From: Litorilituus lipolyticus
Lineage (GTDB): Bacteria > Pseudomonadota > Gammaproteobacteria > Enterobacterales > Alteromonadaceae
Length of the DNA stretch: 33,387 nt
Assembly: GCF_006439335.1 (NCBI RefSeq)
Contig: NZ_SAWY01000024.1
Span: 1-33,387, forward strand
Direction: 5' to 3'
The notes beneath the pieces were generated by a model, which searched no databases, had not been told where the DNA came from, and was given only the letters and a program-made list of their open reading frames with translations. The position numbers were made by a program, and so were the translations under genes. Below are positions 11,374-20,895 of the stretch, piece by piece; position 1 is the first letter of the stretch, and the number at the start of each line of letters is the position of its first letter.

Positions 11374-11568
11374 AACTCATCTCCAAAAGGATTAAAACAG
11401 TTAAATTAGGATTTTCATTTAAAACAATGTATTAATAATAGTTTTAAAAGTGAAAATTTCTCAAAAAATACCTCTTTATATTCAACGCCTATCATTCTAC
11501 ACTGCCCTATATCTAAAAAGAATCACAATTTAGTATAACTAGTTAAAAGTTTTCATAAGGACTTCCAA

Positions 11569-12378
11569 ATGCGCTCCGCTTTTTATATCTCTGATGGCAC
11601 TGCGATCACTTCAGAAGTGTTTGGCCATGCATTATTATCTCTATTTCCAACCGAATTTGAACATCATACGATTTCTTTTGTTGAAACCATTGAAAAAGCC
11701 AACGAAGCAAAAGAAGCAATTAATAAAGCCTATAAACGTTCAGGGCAGCCGCCTTTAGTTTTTCATACCTTTGTAAATAACGATATTCGAGAGATTATTG
11801 ATAACTGCGATGGGGTAATCTACAACTTTCTAGAGCACTTTGTCTCTCCCCTTGAAAAAGAGTTGAAGCTTGAAGCAAAACCAAAGGCCCATAGAACGCA
11901 TAGTATTCATGAAAATAGTTATGACTATAGAATTGAAGCGGTTAATTACGCATTAGCCAATGATGATGGCTCCAATGTCAGTAACTATGAGCATGCTGAT
12001 GTTATTCTTGTTGGTGTCTCACGTTCTGGAAAAACACCAAGTTCTTTATATCTCGCTCTGCAATATGGTATCAAAGCAGCAAACTACCCGTTTACTGATG
12101 ATGATATGGAAGAATTAAAAATACCTGACTTTTTAAAACCACATAAAAAGAAAATATTTGGTTTAACGATAGATGCCGACAGATTAATGGATATTCGCGA
12201 TGGACGCATGGCCAATAGCAAGTACGCCTCAGCTCGTCAGTGTAGAATGGAAGTACGTGAAGTAGAAAAGCTTTATAAAAAAGAGAAGCTGCCTTATCTC
12301 AATACTACTAAGTTTTCTGTTGAAGAAATTACGGCAAAAATATTGGCTGCTACGGGTCTGCAAAGATATAAATACTAA
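11569..12378 (+). CDS. ppsR: PEP synthase regulatory protein (kinase / Pi-dependent pyrophosphorylase)
   Basis: The 269-residue DUF299-family protein is a bifunctional regulator: it uses ADP to phosphorylate a threonine beside the catalytic histidine of PpsA, and uses phosphate to remove it. The N-terminus MRSAFYISDGTAITSEVFG is characteristic, and the P-loop GVSRSGKTPSS begins at residue 149. The downstream YPFTDDDME, LTIDADRLMDIRDGR and YASARQCRMEV segments are family hallmarks. AAGGA lies seven bases before the ATG. It is divergent from ppsA across 195 bases, the common arrangement, so a shared regulatory region is likely, although no clear -10/-35 pairs could be fixed there. Confidence 0.95.
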   Translation: MRSAFYISDGTAITSEVFGHALLSLFPTEFEHHTISFVETIEKANEAKEAINKAYKRSGQPPLVFHTFVNNDIREIIDNCDGVIYNFLEHFVSPLEKELKLEAKPKAHRTHSIHENSYDYRIEAVNYALANDDGSNVSNYEHADVILVGVSRSGKTPSSLYLALQYGIKAANYPFTDDDMEELKIPDFLKPHKKKIFGLTIDADRLMDIRDGRMANSKYASARQCRMEVREVEKLYKKEKLPYLNTTKFSVEEITAKILAATGLQRYKY

Positions 12379-12395
12379 ATTGAACTAACTCATAT

Positions 12396-12439
12396 CAACT
12401 AATGTGATTATTTCTCAGTAAAACAGTTCACATTAGTTG
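12396..12439. repeat. Long inverted repeat between ppsR and aroH
   Basis: CAACTAATGTGA (12396-12407) and TCACATTAGTTG (12428-12439) are perfect 12-bp complements around a 20-base loop. The right arm also forms a smaller palindrome, TTCACA-TTAGT-TGTGAA. There is no T-run, so this is either a weak ppsR terminator or an operator for the aroH gene 108 bases further on. Confidence 0.5.
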
Positions 12440-12546
12440 TGAATTTAGCTATGTTAGCGCGATATTATATTTTGTGCTGACTTTGATGTTCTCTTGTATA
12501 CATTCTTTCTCAAAGAAAATTGCACAACGACAAACATAAGAATTTC

Positions 12547-13596
12547 ATGACTATTAAAACAGATGAATTACGTACTAGCCTCATTGAGAATTTAGCTTCA
12601 CCCGCTGAACTTTCAGAGCAAATACCTTTAACAGAAAAAACAGCAGACTTTATCATAGAAAGCCGACGTGAAATTGAAGCCGTCATTAATGGCACTGACA
12701 AGCGTTTACTGGTTATTGTAGGTCCTTGTTCAATACACGATACCGAAGCAGCTATTGATTACGCTAAAAAGCTCAAAGTATTACGCGAAAAGTATAAACA
12801 TGAATTACTAATTGTTATGCGTGTTTATTTTGAAAAACCTCGCACTACCGTTGGTTGGAAAGGCTTGATCAGCGACCCTGATTTAGACAAATCTTTTCAT
12901 GTAGCAAAAGGCTTAAAGCTTGCTCGTAACTTACTGGTAGATATTAATGATTTAGGCTTGCCAGCAGGTACTGAGTTCTTGGATATGGTTACCGGTCAAT
13001 ATATTTCTGACCTTATTAGTTGGGGAGCCATTGGGGCGAGAACCACTGAGAGCCAAGTTCATCGAGAATTAGCTTCTGCACTTTCATGCCCAGTCGGCTT
13101 TAAAAATGGTACTGACGGCAATGTTAAAATAGCTATCGATGCGATTAAAGCCTCTAGTGTACCTCACGTTTTATATTCACCTGATAAAAGTGGTCAAATG
13201 TGTATTTACCAAACGCATGGTAACCCATATGCTCACGTTATTTTACGAGGTGGTAAAGAGCCTAATTATCATGCTGAAGATATCAGTTCAACAGCAAGCC
13301 AACTTAGTCAATCAAACTTACCACAAAGCATTATGATTGATTGTAGTCATGGCAACAGCTACAAAGATCATAATAAGCAAATTGATGTCGCTAAATCTCT
13401 TGCAGAGCAAGTTAAAAATGGTGAGCAAAGTATTTTTGGTGTAATGATTGAAAGCTTTTTAACAGCGGGTAATCAAGCCGTGAAAGCCGGTGAACCTTTA
13501 GTCTATGGTCAAAGTATCACAGATGCCTGTGTTGACTTAAATGTGACTGAAGATATCTTTAGCTTACTGGCTGATGCAGTAAAACAACGCCGATAA
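12547..13596 (+). CDS. aroH: 3-deoxy-7-phosphoheptulonate synthase, AroH-like
   Basis: DAHP synthase condenses PEP with erythrose 4-phosphate, the first step of the shikimate pathway. Among the E. coli isozymes this 349-residue protein looks closest to AroH, the Trp-sensitive form: TDELRTSLIENLASPAEL at the N-terminus, TEFLDMVTGQYISDLISWG, SPDKSGQMCIYQTHGNPY and GGKEPNYHAEDI. The metal-binding Cys lies in GPCSIHD (about residue 61), and VYFEKPRTTVGWKGL binds PEP. Which amino acid inhibits it cannot be settled by eye. A TTG nine codons upstream is in frame, but the ATG at 12547 is preferred because it aligns with the family start. The neighbouring ppsA/ppsR supply its substrate PEP, but it has its own terminator. 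Confidence 0.93.
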   Translation: MTIKTDELRTSLIENLASPAELSEQIPLTEKTADFIIESRREIEAVINGTDKRLLVIVGPCSIHDTEAAIDYAKKLKVLREKYKHELLIVMRVYFEKPRTTVGWKGLISDPDLDKSFHVAKGLKLARNLLVDINDLGLPAGTEFLDMVTGQYISDLISWGAIGARTTESQVHRELASALSCPVGFKNGTDGNVKIAIDAIKASSVPHVLYSPDKSGQMCIYQTHGNPYAHVILRGGKEPNYHAEDISSTASQLSQSNLPQSIMIDCSHGNSYKDHNKQIDVAKSLAEQVKNGEQSIFGVMIESFLTAGNQAVKAGEPLVYGQSITDACVDLNVTEDIFSLLADAVKQRR

Positions 13597-13622
13597 GCTG
13601 ACGTAATAAATTTTAAGCAATA

Positions 13623-13651
13623 AAAAGGCGATGTATAAAACATCGCCTTTT
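13623..13651. terminator. Bidirectional terminator between aroH and the phosphatase gene
   Basis: AAAAGGCGATGT (13623-13634) and ACATCGCCTTTT (13640-13651) form a perfect 12-bp stem with a 5-base loop. A and T runs at the base allow termination from both converging genes. Confidence 0.9.
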
Positions 13652-13703
13652 GCATTTCTGCAAATATATCAATAAATAACTCAATAAAATGCCCTTGGAT
13701 ATA

Positions 13704-14186
13704 TTACTTTATCTGTGCAATTAAACCGTCACTTGCCGCTTCAACTAAATCAAGAACATAATCAAAACCTCTGGCACCACCATAATATGGATCTGGCACT
13801 TGCTGCTCTTCAAGTTCTGTTGCAAAGTCTAAAAACAAATGGTTTTTGTATTGGAGTGCTTTGGGCGCAATAGAATTCATATTAGATAAATTGTCTTCGT
13901 CCATCGCGAGGATCAAGTCAAACTTTTCAAAGTCTGCAACCGTCAACTTACGTGCCCTTATACCATCAAAAGAGAAACCACGCGCTTCACCCGCTTTCAA
14001 CGAACGATGGTCAGGCCTCTCCTTCGCATGAGCACCTAAAGTGCCGGCAGAGTCAATTTCTAGTGATAACCCCTGCTCTTTTGCTTTTTGGCGAAAGACG
14101 GCTTCTGCCGTTGGCGATCGACAAATATTGCCCATACAGACGAATAGAACAGATTTAATTCCTTTTAAACTCATATCGTTAGACAT
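13704..14186 (-). CDS. Low-molecular-weight protein-tyrosine phosphatase
   Basis: The 160-residue product has the phosphatase signature C-X5-R near its N-terminus (VCMGNICRSP, nucleophile Cys17, Arg23) and the general-acid loop DPYYGG (Asp132), so all catalytic residues are present. It should dephosphorylate phosphotyrosine in cytoplasmic proteins. No tyrosine kinase, exopolysaccharide or arsenic genes are nearby, so it is more like the free-standing YfkJ-type enzymes than Wzb or ArsC. A second in-frame Met at residue 5 is an alternative start; neither has a strong ribosome site. It converges on aroH with a shared terminator and probably stands alone. Confidence 0.92.
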   Translation of the reverse strand: MSNDMSLKGIKSVLFVCMGNICRSPTAEAVFRQKAKEQGLSLEIDSAGTLGAHAKERPDHRSLKAGEARGFSFDGIRARKLTVADFEKFDLILAMDEDNLSNMNSIAPKALQYKNHLFLDFATELEEQQVPDPYYGGARGFDYVLDLVEAASDGLIAQIK

Positions 14187-14484
14187 AATGCATGTACCAA
14201 TATCAAATTAAAACTTTAATACAACTAACAAAATCAATAACTTGTATTAATACTGTATTAAAGTTGTGAAAAATAAATAATGTATTCTGGGCTATCAATT
14301 TGTAAACGTAAAGGTTATTTAGCAAATTCAATAATATTATTGATATTGATCATTGAATAGAAATAGCATCTTTAATTCATAATGGTTTATAACAAATAAA
14401 CTAAAACGAATTAAAGATATTAAGGTGAGTAGTCTAAGTTCTAATGCAGAACATTACTTTGGTAAATTTTATTAAGAGATGACT
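14187..14484. repeat. AT-rich intergenic region with three inverted repeats
   Basis: No gene is visible in these 298 bases, but they hold three perfect inverted repeats. AACTTTAATACA pairs 14212-14223 with 14254-14265 (12 bp). TCAATAATATTATTGA is a 16-bp palindrome at 14328-14343. ATCTTTAATTC pairs 14368-14378 with 14408-14418 (11 bp). The phosphatase promoter and the 3' end of the PilZ transcript should both lie here. A small RNA is possible but cannot be shown. Confidence 0.55.
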
Positions 14485-14784
14485 TTAGTCAATTTCTTCA
14501 ATGGTTATACCAATGAGATAACAATCTTTGCTTTCTTCTTCAATGCGAACAACTTTACCGCTCACATCTAAGGCTTGTACTTGACTACTTGCCGAATCAA
14601 CTTTTACTCTAACATGAGTAGAAATCTCTAGTGGATGTTCCATTTCCACAGCCATTCCTGTTGCACTTAAGTCTCTACAAGTTGCTGATACTTGTGAATT
14701 AACTTCATCATCGAGTATGGTCAATACGACTTCAGTGTTCAACATCATTCGATAAAAATTACGTTTATCGTCAAAACTATTCAT
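14485..14784 (-). CDS. Stand-alone PilZ-domain protein (c-di-GMP receptor candidate)
   Basis: The 99-residue protein is a single PilZ domain. It has both ligand motifs: R-X3-R at residues 8-12 (KRNFYR) and D-X-S-X2-G at 38-43 (DLSATG), so it can in principle bind cyclic di-GMP. It has no second domain, so it would act by protein contact, for instance on motility or surface machinery; the target is unknown. The start is the ATG at 14784, five bases after a strong AAGGAG. A GTG two codons earlier lies within that ribosome site and is not used. It sits 95 bases downstream of hrpA on the same strand, but a link in function is not evident. Confidence 0.88.
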   Translation of the reverse strand: MNSFDDKRNFYRMMLNTEVVLTILDDEVNSQVSATCRDLSATGMAVEMEHPLEISTHVRVKVDSASSQVQALDVSGKVVRIEEESKDCYLIGITIEEID

Positions 14785-14879
14785 TATCACTCCTTGGGAA
14801 TGTAAAACAACTTTGAACAGTTATACTGAGCCATAATCATGCTGTCAATAAACTTAAGTAAAATCCTGATATTCACAAA

Positions 14880-17800
14880 TTAAATAGCAATGGTTTTTAA
14901 ATGATTAAGTATACGTTTTACCGAAATTGGCGCTGCTGTCCCTAAGTTTTGTGCAAATAACGAGATACGCAATTCTTCTATCATCCAACGCGTTTCAAGT
15001 AATGCAATATCTAACGGCTTATCTTTACGTTGCTTTGCAATCAAAGCGTCATACGCCTCTTGAACTTTGCTCACTTCAATCAACTTTAATCGGTCTTGAT
15101 TTGGGTCGATAGGCAGTTTTTCTAAACGCCTTAATATTCCTTTTAAGTAACGAATAATATCATCAAGTTTCGCTATACCGTTTTTATTAACAAAGCCTTT
15201 AAAAATTAATTGCTCACTTTGGTGCTTTATATCACCATGAGATTGAATGACATTCAGCGATACGTTGCCTTTTAACTTTTTGCCAATATCATGACGTAAA
15301 CTCAGTGCCTGCTCTACTTTTATAGCCGCCGCTAATACGGCATCTGCTATTTCAGCTCTGACAAAGTCACTGCATTGTTTAAAGTCTTGCTCGGTTCTAG
15401 GTAGTGATAGCTTGTTGTCCTGCGCTGACATGAATACTTTCACTAAATGGTTACAAGCGGCTTGAATACAATCTTCTAATAATTCATTAATCGAACCAAA
15501 CGGATTAAAATACAAACCGAGTTTGGCTTTATTAGGTAGCTTTTGCTGTAAATATTTAATCGGTGAAGGAATATTTAACAGTATTAATCGCGTAATGCCC
15601 GCAAGCATAGCTTGCTCTGCATGCTCTTCTTGCTCAAACAGCTCTATAGCTACACTGGTTTTGTTATCAACTAACGCAGGAAACGCTTTTATTGAAATAT
15701 TGGCCACTTTTTTCTCGTACCCTTTAGGTAAACTATTAAAGTCCCATTGAGTGATACCTGTCTTTTCAATACCTTTTTCAGCTACCTTTTTAATCGATGC
15801 TTTAACTTTGCCTTGCAGCTGAACTTTTAGCTCGTGCAAATCTCTTCCTTGATTGAGTACTTTGCCCTGTTCATTCACTATCTGAAAATTCATGGTCAAG
15901 TGTACGGGTAAAACGATGTTATCCCACGCATCGTCAGGCAGCTTAACTCCCGTCATTCGTAATAGTTGCTTAGCCAAACTGTCTTTAAAGTTGCCTTCAA
16001 ATTCCAACATATTATCTAAGCAGGCTTGGGCATAATTTGGTGCAGGCACAAAGTTACGTCTTAATGTTTTAGGGAGTGCTTTAATCAGAGATACCGCTAA
16101 ATCAAAGCGTAATGCAGGAATTAACCAATCAAAATTTTCAATTTGAACTTGATTTAATAGGGCAATTGGAATGACAACACTAATACCATCATCAAGATCT
16201 CCCGGACTAAAGTGATATTTTAGCGGCAAAGTTAACCCTTGCTGCTGCCAAGTATCGGGATATTCCTTTTTAGATAACTCTGTTGATGTTTCATTTAACA
16301 AAAATGCTTTAGTAAAGTTTAATAACTTAGGATTTTGTTGTTTTTCTTTTTTCCACCATGCCAAGAAACTACGCTGACAAATCACTGAATCTGGTGTTTT
16401 ATCTAAATAGAAATCTATCAGTTGTTGATCGTCTATTAAAAAGTCTTTACGTCGTGCTTTTTGCTCTAATTTTTCAATACTTGCGACGAGTGCTTGGTTG
16501 TGTTTTAAAAACTCTTCTTTAATAAAGCTATCGCCATGCACAAGTGCTTCTTGAATAAACAACTGCCGACAAGTATCAGGTTCAATTTGGTTGAAGTTAA
16601 CTTTACGTTTACCGACAATAACCAAGCCATATAAAGTGACTTGCTCAAACGCCATTACCGCACCTTGCTTTTTCTCCCAATGAGGCTCGCTATAGCTTTT
16701 TTTAATTAAATGCTTAGCTAATGGCTCTATCCATAACGGGTCAATTTTAGCGTTCATCCTTGCAAATAATCGACTTGTTTCAACCAACTCAGCAGACATT
16801 AACCATTTAGGCGGTTTTTTCGCTAAAGCTGAACCCGGAAAAACAAAAAACTTACTGCCACGAGCACCTTTAAACTCTCTGTTTTCATCTTGTTGACCAA
16901 GATGGCTTAATAAGCCAGACAATAAGGCTTGGTGAACTGTCGTTAATGATTTATCACTGTTCTGGTCAGCCGAATGTTTTTTATCCTTTTGGTGAGGATT
17001 TTCAATCACTTTAAAATGATAATCCACCGTTGAAAGCGCGATTTTCTGCTCTTTTAATGTCAGCTTTAATTGACTGAAAATATCTTGCCACTCTCGAATT
17101 CTTACGTAGGAAAGATATTCTTTTTGACACAACTTACGAAATTGGTTTTGCGAAAGCTCACCTTGTTGCTCTGTGACATAGCACCACAAGTTAAGCAAGC
17201 TGATAAAGTCCGATTGTTTATCTTTAAAGCGACTATGTTTTTCATCACTCGCTTGTTGCTTTTCATGAGGCCTTTCTCGTGGATCTTGTATACTTAAAGC
17301 GCTTACTATGATCAGTACCTGCTCTAAACAACCAAAATCAATCGCAGATAAAACCATTTTAGCTAATCGCGGATCGATTGGGAATTTAGATAATAAGCGC
17401 CCAGACTTGGTCAGCTGCGTATGCGACTGGTTAGTATGTTTCTTATTGCCAGCACTAGGTTTAATTGCTGCAAGCTCTTCTAATAACCTAACGCCATCAT
17501 TGATATTACGACTATCTGGTGGCTCGACAAAAGGAAACTGACTAATATCCCCTAAATCTAATGCTAGCATTTGTAAAATAACGGTTGCTAGATTGGTTCT
17601 GAGTATTTCAGGGTCGGTAAACTCATCACGGTTGATAAAATCTTCTTCGCTATATAAACGAATACATATACCTTCCGAAACACGACCACAACGCCCCGCT
17701 CTTTGATTGGCACTGGCCTGAGAAATCGCTTCAATGGGTAAGCGCTGAACTTTAGTACGATAACTATATCGAGAGATTCTTGCCGTGCCTGGGTCAATAA

Positions 17801-18983
17801 CGTATTTAATACCCGGTACAGTCAAACTGGTTTCAGCCACGTTGGTAGCCAATACTATATTACGACCACTATGAGGTTTAAAAATACGGTTTTGCTCGGC
17901 GATTGTTAATCGTGCATATAAAGGTAGTATTTGAGTATGCTGTAAATTTGCTTTTGATAATGCAGCCGCAGTATCACGTATTTCTCGTTCGCCATTTAAA
18001 AAGATTAATATATCACCATGGCTTTCATGGCTAAGTTCATCAACAGCATTGATAATACCTGAGACAATATCATTTCCCTCGTTAGAGCTTGATAACGTTT
18101 CGTCTTCTTGACTATCGTCATTTAAAGGACGATATCTAATTTCTACGGGATATGTTCTACCAGATACTTCAATAATTGGGGCTTCGACACCTGTTTTTGA
18201 TGCAAAATGTTTAGCGAATCGCTCCGGATCAATGGTTGCCGAGGTAATAATGACTTTAAGATCAGGTCGTTTAAAAAGTATCTGCTTTAAATAGCCTAAG
18301 ATAAAATCTATATTCAAACTACGTTCATGGGCTTCATCAATGATAATGGTGTCGTATTGACGTAATAACCGGTCTTTTTGCATTTCAGCAAGTAAAATAC
18401 CGTCAGTCATTAATTTAATGTAACTACGTTCACTTACTTGGTCATTAAAGCGTACTTTATAACCCACTTGATCGCCCAATTTAGTACCAAGCTCTTCTGC
18501 GATTCTGTTTGCCACTGTGCGTGCTGCAATTCGTCTTGGCTGGGTATGACCAATTAAGCCATTAACACCTCGACCAAGTGCTAAACAAATTTTAGGAATT
18601 TGTGTTGTTTTACCTGAGCCTGTTTCACCGGCAATAATGACTACTTGGTTATCGACAATAGCTTGACCTATACGCTCAGCACTATCAGAAATAGGTAAAC
18701 CATCAGGAAAACTAATGTTAGGTAAACTCGCCAGCTTGCTCGCTTTATCGTTAGAGGACTTTATGATGTCTTGATGAATTCTTGTTAAGCTTTTTTGAAG
18801 CTTAACCACTTCGTTTTGCTTATCTTGATGACTGTTACTTTGTTTTTGTTGGTTTATTAACGTTAATTTCTTTTTAATATCAATTAACTTTTTCTTCAGA
18901 CGCGGCACATCACATTGCTTTGCTTCACAAAGCAAATCAAACAATGGTTGTACATCAAGGTTATCAGTTTTCAATTCAGACAT
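14880..18983 (-). CDS. hrpA: ATP-dependent RNA helicase HrpA
   Basis: A 1367-residue DEAH-box helicase (E. coli HrpA 1300), cytoplasmic, implicated in RNA remodelling and in rescue of stalled or collided ribosomes. After a lysine-rich, probably coiled N-terminal arm (~1-85) come Walker A GETGSGKTTQ (119-128), DEAH in IIIDEAHERS (216-219), SATI (about 248), the C-terminal helicase motif NQRAGRCGR, the helicase-associated region, and the DUF3418-type C-terminal half (EFLKHNQALVASIEKLEQKARRKDF onward) that separates HrpA from HrpB. The interior shows several low-complexity Lys/Gln stretches but no break. The ATG has no clear Shine-Dalgarno. It is divergent from ybiT across about 200 bases. Confidence 0.95.
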   Translation of the reverse strand: MSELKTDNLDVQPLFDLLCEAKQCDVPRLKKKLIDIKKKLTLINQQKQSNSHQDKQNEVVKLQKSLTRIHQDIIKSSNDKASKLASLPNISFPDGLPISDSAERIGQAIVDNQVVIIAGETGSGKTTQIPKICLALGRGVNGLIGHTQPRRIAARTVANRIAEELGTKLGDQVGYKVRFNDQVSERSYIKLMTDGILLAEMQKDRLLRQYDTIIIDEAHERSLNIDFILGYLKQILFKRPDLKVIITSATIDPERFAKHFASKTGVEAPIIEVSGRTYPVEIRYRPLNDDSQEDETLSSSNEGNDIVSGIINAVDELSHESHGDILIFLNGEREIRDTAAALSKANLQHTQILPLYARLTIAEQNRIFKPHSGRNIVLATNVAETSLTVPGIKYVIDPGTARISRYSYRTKVQRLPIEAISQASANQRAGRCGRVSEGICIRLYSEEDFINRDEFTDPEILRTNLATVILQMLALDLGDISQFPFVEPPDSRNINDGVRLLEELAAIKPSAGNKKHTNQSHTQLTKSGRLLSKFPIDPRLAKMVLSAIDFGCLEQVLIIVSALSIQDPRERPHEKQQASDEKHSRFKDKQSDFISLLNLWCYVTEQQGELSQNQFRKLCQKEYLSYVRIREWQDIFSQLKLTLKEQKIALSTVDYHFKVIENPHQKDKKHSADQNSDKSLTTVHQALLSGLLSHLGQQDENREFKGARGSKFFVFPGSALAKKPPKWLMSAELVETSRLFARMNAKIDPLWIEPLAKHLIKKSYSEPHWEKKQGAVMAFEQVTLYGLVIVGKRKVNFNQIEPDTCRQLFIQEALVHGDSFIKEEFLKHNQALVASIEKLEQKARRKDFLIDDQQLIDFYLDKTPDSVICQRSFLAWWKKEKQQNPKLLNFTKAFLLNETSTELSKKEYPDTWQQQGLTLPLKYHFSPGDLDDGISVVIPIALLNQVQIENFDWLIPALRFDLAVSLIKALPKTLRRNFVPAPNYAQACLDNMLEFEGNFKDSLAKQLLRMTGVKLPDDAWDNIVLPVHLTMNFQIVNEQGKVLNQGRDLHELKVQLQGKVKASIKKVAEKGIEKTGITQWDFNSLPKGYEKKVANISIKAFPALVDNKTSVAIELFEQEEHAEQAMLAGITRLILLNIPSPIKYLQQKLPNKAKLGLYFNPFGSINELLEDCIQAACNHLVKVFMSAQDNKLSLPRTEQDFKQCSDFVRAEIADAVLAAAIKVEQALSLRHDIGKKLKGNVSLNVIQSHGDIKHQSEQLIFKGFVNKNGIAKLDDIIRYLKGILRRLEKLPIDPNQDRLKLIEVSKVQEAYDALIAKQRKDKPLDIALLETRWMIEELRISLFAQNLGTAAPISVKRILNHLKTIAI

Positions 18984-19138
18984 AGATCAAAATTCAGGAT
19001 ACAAGGAAGCAGAGATACCCAACTAATCGAGTTTGTGTTAGTTCGGTAATAAATAAAGTGAGCATTTTAACAGTTAATAATGTGATTACCAGTTAGTTTA
19101 ACGAGAGTAAATTGTTTTAATGTTAAACCATGTCCATG

Positions 19139-19144
19139 TATAAT
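19139..19144 (+). promoter_or_regulatory. Candidate -10 box of ybiT
   Basis: TATAAT is a perfect -10 hexamer and would place the transcript start about 40 bases before the ribosome site of ybiT. The -35 region at the right distance (TTTAAT) is poor, so the promoter is only suggested. Confidence 0.45.
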
Positions 19145-19189
19145 ACGCGCCATTAAATTTGACATGAAAATATCATTAAGGAATTTCCT

Positions 19190-20782
19190 ATCCTTGCTTG
19201 TAACAATATCACGCAACAATTCGGTGCTAAACCGCTATTTGAAAATATCTCACAAAAGTTTGGTGGTGGTAACCGCTACGGCTTAATTGGTGCTAACGGT
19301 TGTGGTAAATCAACCTTTATGAAAATCCTTGGTGGTGACTTAGAACAAACATCAGGAAACGTAAGCTTAGATACCGGTGAACGTTTAGGTAAATTACGCC
19401 AAGACCAATTTGCTTTTGAAGAATACAGTGTTATTGACACGGTAATCATGGGACATACTGAGCTTTGGGCTGTTAAAGAAGAACGTGACCGTATTTATGC
19501 TTTGCCTGAAATGAGTGAAGAAGACGGCATGAAAGTAGGCGATTTAGAATCAGAATATGCTGAAATGGATGGCTACTCTGCTGAAAGCCGTGCTGGTGAA
19601 TTGCTAATTGGTGTTGGTATTCCTGTTGAACAACATTTTGGTTTAATGAGCGAAATAGCACCAGGTTTTAAGCTGCGTATTCTATTGGCTCAAGCGTTAT
19701 TCTCTGATCCTGATATTTTATTACTTGATGAGCCAACCAACAACTTGGATATTCACACTATTCAATGGTTAGAAGAAACCTTAAATGAGCGTGATTCAAC
19801 CATGATCATTATTTCTCATGATAGACACTTTTTAAACAGTGTTTGTACCCACATGGCAGATTTAGATTACGGCGAATTACGTGTCTATCCAGGTAACTAC
19901 GATGAATATATGCTAGCAGCAACACAAGCTCGTGCCCGTTTATTAGCAGACAATGCCAAGAAAAAAGCGCAAATTGGCGAATTACAAGCCTTTGTTGCAC
20001 GATTCTCTGCTAATGCGTCAAAAGCGAAACAAGCTACTTCACGTGCTAAACAAATTGATAAAATTCAATTAGAAGAAGTGAAAGTTTCAAGTCGTACTAA
20101 CCCTTTCATTCGATTTGAACAAGAGAAAAAGCTTTTCCGTAATGCCTTAGTTATTGAAAAATTGAATAAGCAATTTGACGATGCTCATATCTTAAAAGAC
20201 ATTTCAGCGTTAATTGAAGTAGGTGAACGTATCGCGATTATCGGTGAAAACGGTATTGGTAAAACAACCTTTTTACGAACGTTAATGAATGAAGTGGGCT
20301 ATGAAGCAACTTCTGGTGAATTTAATTGGTCTGAAAACGTAAACATAGGTTATTACGCGCAAGATCATGAATATGAATTTGAAAACGACATGACCTTATT
20401 TGAGTGGATGAGTCAATGGCGTCAACCAACGGATGATGAGCAAGCCGTTCGTGGCTATTTAGGTCGTTTGTTATTCTCTGCTGATGATATTAACAAGTCC
20501 GTTAAAATTTTATCTGGTGGAGAAAAAGGCCGTATGTTATTTGGTAAGCTAATGATGCAAAAACCAAATATTTTAGTGATGGATGAACCAACCAACCACA
20601 TGGATATGGAGTCTATCGAATCATTAAATATGGCATTAGAAGGTTATGAAGGGACTTTATTATTCGTTAGTCATGACCGTGAGTTTGTCTCATCACTTGC
20701 GACTCGTATTATCGAAATAACCGCCGATGGTTATACTGATTTTGCTGGTACTTACGATGAGTACCTTGCTAGCCAAGCCTAA
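19190..20782 (+). CDS. ybiT: ABC-F family ATPase YbiT, apparent ATC start codon
   Basis: The frame encodes a duplicated ABC ATPase of the ABC-F class, ribosome-binding factors without membrane domains. Counted from ATC at 19190 it is 530 residues, the length of E. coli YbiT. Walker A motifs are GANGCGKST (34-42) and GENGIGKTT (about 352), with the linker [20 protein letters not shown] and two [21 protein letters not shown]alker B segments. Upstream of the first ATG (19319) the same frame continues with coding sequence [20 protein letters not shown]. It is closed by a TGA at 19160 with no ATG, GTG or TTG between. AAGGAA (19178-19183) sits seven bases before the ATC, exactly where the family has Met. 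Starting at 19319 would delete the first Walker A. Confidence 0.88.
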   Translation: MLACNNITQQFGAKPLFENISQKFGGGNRYGLIGANGCGKSTFMKILGGDLEQTSGNVSLDTGERLGKLRQDQFAFEEYSVIDTVIMGHTELWAVKEERDRIYALPEMSEEDGMKVGDLESEYAEMDGYSAESRAGELLIGVGIPVEQHFGLMSEIAPGFKLRILLAQALFSDPDILLLDEPTNNLDIHTIQWLEETLNERDSTMIIISHDRHFLNSVCTHMADLDYGELRVYPGNYDEYMLAATQARARLLADNAKKKAQIGELQAFVARFSANASKAKQATSRAKQIDKIQLEEVKVSSRTNPFIRFEQEKKLFRNALVIEKLNKQFDDAHILKDISALIEVGERIAIIGENGIGKTTFLRTLMNEVGYEATSGEFNWSENVNIGYYAQDHEYEFENDMTLFEWMSQWRQPTDDEQAVRGYLGRLLFSADDINKSVKILSGGEKGRMLFGKLMMQKPNILVMDEPTNHMDMESIESLNMALEGYEGTLLFVSHDREFVSSLATRIIEITADGYTDFAGTYDEYLASQA

Positions 20783-20838
20783 GTATACACATAGGCACAG
20801 ATAGTTAAGTCATATGCAGCTTTAACCGTTGCAACATT

Positions 20839-20870
20839 AAGAGGGTGAATTAAACACCCTCTTCTTTTAT
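20839..20870 (+). terminator. Rho-independent terminator of ybiT
   Basis: AAGAGGGTG (20839-20847) pairs with CACCCTCTT (20855-20863) around a 7-base loop and is followed by CTTTTAT. It separates ybiT from rlmJ. Confidence 0.85.
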
Positions 20871-20895
20871 CGCCCTAAAAAGCTAAGGAATCACC

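Noticed and set aside
12520..12546. TTG start for the DAHP synthase
   Set aside because: The nine extra residues are not in relatives; ATG 12547 aligns with the AroH N-terminus.
12379..12546. TrpR operator in front of aroH
   Set aside because: ACTAACT/AACTAAT pieces are present but do not form the CTAG-centred operator with correct symmetry.
13704..14186. Phosphatase as part of a capsule kinase/phosphatase system or arsenate reductase
   Set aside because: No Wzc/Wza-like, polysaccharide or ars genes are near it; it converges on aroH and stands alone.
19319..20782. ybiT starting at the first ATG (19319)
   Set aside because: It would remove 43 conserved residues including the first Walker A motif, although the upstream frame is clearly coding and has a ribosome site.
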